This document shows, one piece after another, positions 58,269-64,000 of a stretch of DNA of 64,000 bases (within the stretch, counting starts at the first letter, position 1; every line of letters begins with the position of its first letter). The stretch is from DATGZX01 sp035296965 (GTDB lineage: Bacteria; Planctomycetota; Planctomycetia; Gemmatales; Gemmataceae). A program made the position numbers and the translations under genes. The stretch is taken from the NCBI GenBank assembly GCA_035296965.1, contig DATGZX010000383.1, forward strand, positions 50,759-114,758. Reading direction: 5' to 3'. The notes under the pieces were generated by a model. The model saw nothing but the letters and a program-made list of their open reading frames with translations, was not told the origin of the DNA and did no database searches.

Positions 58269-60524
58269 ATGAAGCTGAAGATCAATTTCAAAGACTTCGA
58301 TTTCAAACAATTTATGCTTCGCTACGGCGAATGGGTCGGCCTGGGTGTGGCAGGCATCATCGCCTTGCCGGTTCTCTTTTCAGGATTGACCAAGGCCGTA
58401 GGCAGCGGCAGCCCCACGGCGAACGCCGGCGATATTTCCAAGCTGGCGAGCGGAGTCCAGACGTCGATAAATCAAGCCACGCCGCCCAAGGAAGCTGACC
58501 AGCCTCCGCCTGAGGCGTTCACGGAGCTGAAAAAGGCCCACATCTACTCTGGAGATTTTTCTACGGACATTCCCTGGTTCGTGCCCAGCACGATCGAGGA
58601 CAGTAAACGGCGCATGCCCGAGGTGTTGTCGCCCGTCGAATTCAAGCTGGCTGTCGTTCGCGCAGACATTCCTGAAATCATGCTCGTGGAAGATGCCGAG
58701 GGGAACACCATAGCGGTCTACACGATCAAGAACAAAGAAATCCAGTTGCCGCCGCGACTGCGACGAAAGCGCCAAGTTTTGAGTACTCCTGGAGCCTTTG
58801 GAGGTGGAGGAGGGCTGGGAGGGAAGGCAGGCATGGGCGGGTCAGGAAGCATGGGAGGTGGAAGAATGGGAGAGGGGACTGGACCGGGTGCGCCAGGAGG
58901 CATGGCTGGCGCCGGTAAGGGAATGGGCCCAGGAGGGTTCGGAGGAAGAGGGCAACAGGGCGTCCCGTCGATCAACGAAATCGTGCGGATGGACATCGAC
59001 AGGCTCGACCGCAATCTCGACGCTGTATATGCGGAGACCATTGAGCCGGTGCACATGGTTATCATCGCGGGGACTTTCCCCATCCGGGAGCAGCTGGAGA
59101 AATTCCGCAAGGCGCTTCACAAGCGCACGCTTCGTGACCTATACGACATGTTCGGTAGTGGTGAAGCCTACCTCCGTTTCGTCGGCGTGGAGGTCGAGCG
59201 GCAGGTATGGAAGAATGGCAAGGTTGTGGAGGAGTGGGCGCCGTTCACCGAGATCATGACCAAGGCCATGAAGGATCTGCGCAAGCGGGCTTCCGGGCTC
59301 GCGGATGAACCTGAGTCGCTGCAGACGTTCGACGGATTCTTGCACCACGGCCTGGTCATGACACGCCCCTTACTTTATCGCGGGAGTTACCCAGAAATTG
59401 AAATGCAGCTGGATGGGATCCGCAAGTCGCTGGAAGACCTCACGAAGGAGAAAGTCGATCCCGCCAAGAAGGAATTGTCAGGATTCGCCAGGAAACTGCA
59501 GGGCAAAGACATCGATCTCTGGGATCCATTCGGGGATCCAGCGCAATCAGCTGCGCCAATGAACAGAGGCGCGCCCTCACCCAACGGTGATACGCCTGCA
59601 CCAGTCAACATGGGCGGCAAAGAGATGCCGACCCCCGGGCTCATGGCCAAGAAAGGGATGAATCTCAGTCGTCCCGGCGAGGTAAATCCGATGTCAAGTG
59701 ATTCGCCCGTGGTCGTGACGGACATGGCCCTGATTCGACTCATCGACCCGACCGTCGAGCCCGGCAAAGGTTATCAGTACCGGGTCAAGGTCAAGATGGT
59801 CAATCCGAACTATTTACAGCATAACACCGTCAATAGCGCCGTTGCCAAGCAGAAGGAAATCATCGCCAGGGAGTGGACGGTGATCAAAGAGATCGCCGAG
59901 GTACCGCCGGATTCTTACTGGTACGCAATCGACGACCGGCACGATCAGGAAAGGACGACGGTTCAGGTGCACCGCTGGCTGGGAACTCTTTCGACCGACC
60001 CAAACACGAGGGCGACCCTGCCTGTGGCCAGTTGGAGCATTCTGGAGAAAACGGCGGCCTTTCGCGGGGAATACCTTGGCCGCACTGCCAATGTTAGGGT
60101 GCCGGTCTGGAGGACCGAGCAAGCCAAGTACATGCTGGCCAAGAATCCTAGGGAGATGCGTAACCCAGCCCCCTCGGTTCCCGTTGATTTCACGGTCCGG
60201 GACGCGCCAAACCTTGACCCGGAGCTCCTTATTCACTTCGAGGGCGGCAAAGACATGAAACTTCCGCTCAACAAGGCCCGGCCCGTCGTGGAAAACCTTC
60301 CCGTCCAGCTCCTCGTGCTCTCGTCCGACGGCAAGCTCATGGTTCGGAGTACCGAGCAGGACATGGCCGACGGCGAACGCGAAAAGCGCTTGAAGGACTG
60401 GAAAGAGTGGGTCAGCGAAGTGGCAAGAGGAGGCAACAAGACCACGGCCGATCAGCAGCTCTTCGACAAACGTGGCGGTGGCACGGGCGCCGGCGCCGGT
60501 GCCGGTGGCGGCAGCGCCAGGTAA
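58269..60524 (+). CDS. Large single-span membrane protein of the pilM cluster
   Basis: About 751 residues from ATG 58269 (AAGGA site). One N-terminal span (residues about 22-42, VGLGVAGIIALPVLFSGL) is followed by an extracytoplasmic region with three parts: an N-terminal segment (FTELKKAHIYSGDFSTDIPW), a Gly/Met-rich linker (GGKAGMGGSGSMGGGRMGEG), and a longer mixed region (YAETIEPVHMVIIAGTFPIR ... RLIDPTVEPGKGYQYRVKVK). No family is recognised. The N-terminus up to residue 46 of the longer frame is dropped. It closes the pilM cluster, 76 bases after its neighbour. Confidence 0.7.
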   Translation: MKLKINFKDFDFKQFMLRYGEWVGLGVAGIIALPVLFSGLTKAVGSGSPTANAGDISKLASGVQTSINQATPPKEADQPPPEAFTELKKAHIYSGDFSTDIPWFVPSTIEDSKRRMPEVLSPVEFKLAVVRADIPEIMLVEDAEGNTIAVYTIKNKEIQLPPRLRRKRQVLSTPGAFGGGGGLGGKAGMGGSGSMGGGRMGEGTGPGAPGGMAGAGKGMGPGGFGGRGQQGVPSINEIVRMDIDRLDRNLDAVYAETIEPVHMVIIAGTFPIREQLEKFRKALHKRTLRDLYDMFGSGEAYLRFVGVEVERQVWKNGKVVEEWAPFTEIMTKAMKDLRKRASGLADEPESLQTFDGFLHHGLVMTRPLLYRGSYPEIEMQLDGIRKSLEDLTKEKVDPAKKELSGFARKLQGKDIDLWDPFGDPAQSAAPMNRGAPSPNGDTPAPVNMGGKEMPTPGLMAKKGMNLSRPGEVNPMSSDSPVVVTDMALIRLIDPTVEPGKGYQYRVKVKMVNPNYLQHNTVNSAVAKQKEIIAREWTVIKEIAEVPPDSYWYAIDDRHDQERTTVQVHRWLGTLSTDPNTRATLPVASWSILEKTAAFRGEYLGRTANVRVPVWRTEQAKYMLAKNPREMRNPAPSVPVDFTVRDAPNLDPELLIHFEGGKDMKLPLNKARPVVENLPVQLLVLSSDGKLMVRSTEQDMADGEREKRLKDWKEWVSEVARGGNKTTADQQLFDKRGGGTGAGAGAGGGSAR

Positions 60525-60766
60525 TCATCCGGCCAACGACAATTTCAAAAGGCCCATGGACGGTTGTCCGTGGGCGTTCATCTTGCGCCGCTCCGGCGCC
60601 TCCCAGTTTGCCGGGCCTGGTCCCATCTGCCATGCCTTCGCCAATTGGCTAAACCTCGGCGGCAAATGCTTGGGTTTGACTGAAGCCCAGCCTGCGCTAG
60701 AATTGAGCATAGAGGCCCTGCCAGGGAAGGTTGGGCATGCGGAGCGATCAAGAAGAGGTTTAGCAC

Positions 60767-61315
60767 ATGACCGCGCTCAGATCCGATCACGCGCTGCGGC
60801 GCTTGTTCACCGGGCTTGCGGAGCATACGTTTCTCGACACACTCGGCATCGGCGATCCACCCCTCATCGATTACATTTCCCTGCTCCTGTCGAGATTCAT
60901 TCACATCGATGCTATCTACCGTCTCAGCGACACGCGCGGCAAGCGCCTCGAAGAGGTGGCGGACATGCTTTTGGAGGCGCAAGCGCTGCCTCCGGAGGGC
61001 CGCACGCGCCGCGAAGTCTACCGCCACATCGGCGACTTCACGCTGTTCTGGACAGGGCTCTACCCGGAAATGCTGCACCGGCTGCGCTCGGCATTGAGCA
61101 AGGACCGTTTCATCGACTACTGCGAACAGGGAAAACGGTCGTACTACATCGCCAGCACGTTCGAGCAAGAGCCTTACAAAGAGGAAGCTCCGGTGCTACG
61201 CCGGCTCAGCGACGAGTTCGAGTTGTTTGCCTACGGCTTGAACCAGGTGCGCCGCGAGTGGGAACGTACCGACCCCAGCGAAGCAGGGCGGACGGGACGA
61301 CAGCTACTGGGCTGA
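60767..61315 (+). CDS. Conserved hypothetical protein, mainly helical
   Basis: A 182-residue protein, mostly helical, with the segments AEHTFLDTLGIGDPPLIDYI, YRHIGDFTLFWTGLYPEML and KRSYYIASTFEQEPYKEEAP. No signal or membrane part is present. The ATG has an AAGAGG site. It is a conserved planctomycete-type hypothetical in my recollection, function unknown. Confidence 0.65.
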   Translation: MTALRSDHALRRLFTGLAEHTFLDTLGIGDPPLIDYISLLLSRFIHIDAIYRLSDTRGKRLEEVADMLLEAQALPPEGRTRREVYRHIGDFTLFWTGLYPEMLHRLRSALSKDRFIDYCEQGKRSYYIASTFEQEPYKEEAPVLRRLSDEFELFAYGLNQVRREWERTDPSEAGRTGRQLLG

Positions 61316-61347
61316 GAGGACAGCATCCCAAATCTGCCAGTTACCAT

Positions 61348-62784
61348 TCACGGTTTTGCTCGATAAACATTGTCGCCGGTCCCGAAATAAACATCGGCGA
61401 ACCAGTGAGAATAGCGCTCCGCCTCCGCAAGATACAGATGGAAGTACCCCGGCCCGGCCATTCCGTGAACGAGCGCGAATTCGCCTTCCCGCTTGTCCAC
61501 CGGTGTGGATTGCAGGTCGAGAGATGCCGTCCGGCCCCAGGGCCCGCCCGCGGATGCATAGAAGTAGAGCATGCCGCGTTCGCCCGGCGGCAGTACGTAT
61601 CTGCCTCGCACCAGGTATTGGCCGCCGACCTCAATGCGCGGGCGCGTGCCCCAGACTTCGCGGATCTCAATACGACCTCCCTCCTGGCTTTGCGTACGGC
61701 CGATTTCGATCGGGACCCGGTATTTGAAACGCTTGGCCAGAAACGTGGTGTCACACGAGTCGGGCTCCTTGCCTCTAGCCTGAGCCTCCTGCTCCAGCCT
61801 GACGATATCCTTCTGCATCTGCTGAAGCTGCCGCTTCAACTCCACCACCCGCTCGTGCAGGTCGTCCGGGTTTGCCCGGCCCTGTTCTTGCATATCCGGC
61901 GTTCCTGCTGCGGGTTCGGTTGCCAGGATTTTGGAAATCATGCCACCAGCGCCCACCGCAGTGATCCCGAGGACGAGCACCACCGCGAGCGCGCTTTTAG
62001 CTTTGGTAAGTATCATGGATCTCAGAACTCCTTCGGTTAAGGCGATGACTTTGGCTGAGACAAGAGCTTTGGCCGCCCCTCCCTCGGCCGCTGACAGACA
62101 GGCGGCCGTAACCGTCGAAACCACTCGCTCGGCAGGTACCCAGGCCGAGGCCGCGCGCACGGCCAACGCAGCCCCCACCAAAGCGCCCGCGAAACCACGG
62201 CGAGCCAGCCGCTTTGCCAGGATATTCCTTCCCCGCGCCCGGCGGCTCGCCACAGTCCCTTCCGCCCAGCCGAGCTGGCGAGCCGCTGCCTCACGGGTCT
62301 TCCCCTCCAGATCGCAAAGCACGATCACAACTCGATACTTCTGGGGCAGTCGTGTCAACTCCTGGTCCAGCACGGGCCACAGCTCGGCCCACGGGTTCTC
62401 AGGCACGACGGTTCGGGGAAGGACTGCCGCCTCCCTGGCCCGGCGTTTGGCGGCCGCGCTTCTGGCCTCCAGTGCCGTGCGGTAAGCCACACCGTGAAGC
62501 CAGTTGGCAATGGTGCCCGGTGACCGAAGAGAGGCTGCCCTGCGCACGAGCACCAGAAACGTGGCCTGGAACGCATCCTCGGCATCGTGCTCATTGCGCA
62601 ATATCCGGCGGCAGACGCTTAGCACCATGGGCCCGTGCCTGCGCACCAAGGCCTCGAAGGCGGCCTCATCCCGCTCCTGGACATAGAGTTTCCACAAGTC
62701 GGCCTCCGTCAGGCGCGCAGTATCTTGACGTGCCATGACGCCACGCAGCTGCCGGACGACCTTACTCAATTGGGATGCCGCCAT
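61348..62784 (-). CDS. ECF sigma factor with membrane span and coiled-coil C-terminal extension
   Basis: About 478 residues from ATG 62784. Residues 15-180 are an ECF sigma factor: sigma2 (FEALVRRHGPMVLSVCRRIL, EHDAEDAFQATFLVLVRRA) and sigma4 (LPQKYRVVIVLCDLEGKTRE, ARQLGWAEGTVASRRARGRN). This is followed by an Ala-rich region, a membrane span (SALAVVLVLGITAVGAGGMI), a short coiled coil (ELKRQLQQMQKDIVRLEQEA) and a beta-rich domain. Planctomycetes have many ECF factors with such fused tails. The tail probably serves as a built-in anti-sigma or sensor, by inference. A TATAAA box (62824-62819) lies about 35 bases upstream. Confidence 0.85.
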   Translation of the reverse strand: MAASQLSKVVRQLRGVMARQDTARLTEADLWKLYVQERDEAAFEALVRRHGPMVLSVCRRILRNEHDAEDAFQATFLVLVRRAASLRSPGTIANWLHGVAYRTALEARSAAAKRRAREAAVLPRTVVPENPWAELWPVLDQELTRLPQKYRVVIVLCDLEGKTREAAARQLGWAEGTVASRRARGRNILAKRLARRGFAGALVGAALAVRAASAWVPAERVVSTVTAACLSAAEGGAAKALVSAKVIALTEGVLRSMILTKAKSALAVVLVLGITAVGAGGMISKILATEPAAGTPDMQEQGRANPDDLHERVVELKRQLQQMQKDIVRLEQEAQARGKEPDSCDTTFLAKRFKYRVPIEIGRTQSQEGGRIEIREVWGTRPRIEVGGQYLVRGRYVLPPGERGMLYFYASAGGPWGRTASLDLQSTPVDKREGEFALVHGMAGPGYFHLYLAEAERYSHWFADVYFGTGDNVYRAKP

Positions 62785-62818
62785 TCCAACCGCTCCAGCT
62801 CTAAAAGATTGCGTCCAT

Positions 62819-62824
62819 TTTATA
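62819..62824 (-). promoter_or_regulatory. TATAAA box before the ECF sigma gene
   Basis: On the minus strand CCCAGTATAAAATGG places TATAAA about 35 bases before the ATG at 62784. The surrounding CAGTATAA matches the block found before the coiled-coil gene (14442) and inside the MITE cores. A -35 hexamer is not clear. Confidence 0.4.
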
Positions 62825-62991
62825 CTGGGTGGAGAAGAGAGAATTGTTCCGCTTTTTTTGTGGATCAAATGCACCCTCTAGTTTAGCCCAGCGGGTGACC
62901 GGGCGACGCCTGGGGTGTGGCTTGGCTGACAAGTGAGTGACCGGGTACAGAAATGTCGACAGGCCCGGTGTCAGGCTGCGAGGGGGAGTGA

Positions 62992-63246
62992 TTACAGTGT
63001 GCGCAGTGTCTCTCCGGCAAGCCCATCCAGCGCTTCCCGTTCAATGCTTTGCCAATCCTTGCGTGTCATCTTGGTCGGCGGACCTTGCAGGCCTTCCGCA
63101 AGCTTGGCTTCGAGTTCCCGCTTGGCGCTCCGGCGTTCCGCCTCGCGGATCAGGTCACGCACATACTCGCTCGCGGAGGCATATCCTTCACGGGTCATCT
63201 GCTCTTCGATGAAGGCACGCATCTCATCAGGCAAGGAAATGTTCAT
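62992..63246 (-). CDS. ParD-like antitoxin, no toxin partner seen
   Basis: About 84 residues from ATG 63246. MNISLPDEMRAFIEEQMTRE then GYASASEYVRDLIREAERRS is a typical ParD ribbon-helix-helix antitoxin. ParE would be expected directly downstream on the minus strand (below 62992), but the 207 bases to the ECF gene contain no ParE-like frame. It is therefore an orphan or remnant module. Confidence 0.72.
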   Translation of the reverse strand: MNISLPDEMRAFIEEQMTREGYASASEYVRDLIREAERRSAKRELEAKLAEGLQGPPTKMTRKDWQSIEREALDGLAGETLRTL

Positions 63247-63338
63247 AGTGCGGGGAGCATTATGCGCGGCTGTCGCCAGCTGCAAAACGGGACCCGCGGC
63301 CGTGCGTATAATCCTAAGATATTGCCTGAAAAAGGAGC

Positions 63339-64000
63339 TTGCGAGTGCGCAGGAAACTAAAAACGTCCGGCATCATGATTGCCGATGATTTCCCGGTAGA
63401 CCTCTACCACACGATTCATTTTCGTGTGTGCCTGAAACGTGGTAATCACTCAACAGCGACGCATGAGTACAGCGGCTCCTGGAATTCGGTAGCCTACCGA
63501 TTCCGAGCATGCGCGGAGCACGGCAACGCTTTCATCAAGTCCGTTAGGCGTGCTGGGGAGTCTCCACGATTCGCTCAACGCTTTGTTCAGGAACGTGAGT
63601 TGTTTAACTTCTTCGTAAACGGGATATCCTCGATCGAGACGTTCTATTACAGTATGTTCGCCATTGCGTCAATGATGAGCCCGCCCGCATTTCCACTCAC
63701 CTCGCACCGAGACAAGAAAAAGTAGACCTAAAAAAGTGCGCAACTCAACTCTCTCTCAGTAGAGGAGTAGGCCCGCTTTGCGGCGCAATTCAAGCGACAA
63801 TCGCTTCCCCAGAGTTCAAGAAATGGGAGGCTCTCCGCAACATCTTGTCGCACAGGCGAACCCCAGGGCGAACGCATCAAACTTTCTCTAGGTTTCGTGC
63901 CCCAGCCAAGGTTTCCTCGAGAAAACCCGTGTCCAAGGCAGCCGCCTTGCGTTTCCGTGCGATGCTCGTTTTGGCCGGATTCCGCTTGAGCAGGCTTAAC
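63339..64000 (+). pseudogene. Conserved hypothetical gene with a frameshift, running off the end
   Basis: Frame 63339-63725 gives HSTATHEYSGSWNSVAYRFR, FVQERELFNFFVNGISSIET and FYYSMFAIASMMSPPAFPLT, then stops at TAG 63723. Moving back one base in the run AAGAAAAAG (63713-63721) opens KVDLKKCATQLS ... ATIASPEFKKWEALRNILSH followed by RRTPGRTH, which fits a natural continuation of the same protein and stays open to the window end. Start could be GTG 63339 or ATG 63375. It may be a sequencing error, a real pseudogene, or programmed slippage. Confidence 0.5.

Noticed and set aside
60472..62040. Plus-strand frame of 522 codons spanning three features
   Set aside because: It crosses the end of the cluster gene, a conserved hypothetical and the antisense of the ECF gene; not a natural gene.

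Overview
The window reads as a chromosome segment of a planctomycete, most likely Gemmataceae-like. The indicators are two DUF1592-family cytochrome-like / DUF1552 gene pairs, a TatC with a long inserted loop, an ECF sigma factor with a membrane and coiled-coil tail, secreted ThuA and YHS-type proteins, and many short palindromic repeats between genes. This assignment rests on gene content and repeat style; no 16S gene is present.

Layout. 1-3.9 kb: a 5'-truncated DUF1592-type gene and its DUF1552 partner. 4.1-16.4 kb: an accessory region full of palindromic repeats. It holds an HTH protein, a SWIM zinc-finger/DUF6493 two-gene operon, a coiled-coil protein, tRNA-Ser(GGA), a small hypothetical gene pair, and a series of toxin-antitoxin or toxin-immunity modules whose toxins are nearly all damaged: a PIN fragment cut by a MITE-like element, a 15-codon DUF5615 fragment, a DddA/SCP1.201-like deaminase remnant with a stop at a zinc-ligand cysteine beside an intact Imm1 gene, and a PemK/MazF gene with a premature stop. 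Remnants of a transposase and of a TIGR03067-type secreted protein lie among them.

16.5-31.7 kb: mostly housekeeping and metabolism: endonuclease IV, enolase, two small membrane proteins, a membrane-anchored TlpA-like thioredoxin, a GH39-like glycosidase, an alpha/beta hydrolase, a DMT permease, a nucleoside hydrolase variant, TrpD, LexA with a candidate self-operator, an arginase-fold protein and a secreted YHS protein. 32-46.3 kb: the second DUF1592/DUF1552 pair, a MATE pump, TatC, a beta-helix lipoprotein with its di-heme cytochrome partner, a DoxX-like protein, DUF493, an EF-G paralogue, a low-GC two-gene cassette bounded by palindromes, and a ThuA protein. 46.6-53.4 kb: FKBP, an esterase with a Cys nucleophile, hslVU, a TPM-domain protein, a HIT protein and hemC. 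53.7-60.5 kb: a three-gene cluster led by a PilM protein fused to a PilN-like membrane part, followed by two large single-span proteins. 60.8-64 kb: a conserved hypothetical, the ECF sigma factor, an orphan ParD-like antitoxin, and a frameshifted gene running off the end.

The two most unusual themes are (i) clustered antitoxin or immunity genes retained beside broken toxins, with mobile palindromic elements at several break points, and (ii) at least six families of structured repeats, one of which sits directly after the stop codon of three unrelated genes. All family assignments come from reading motifs by eye; no database search was run.
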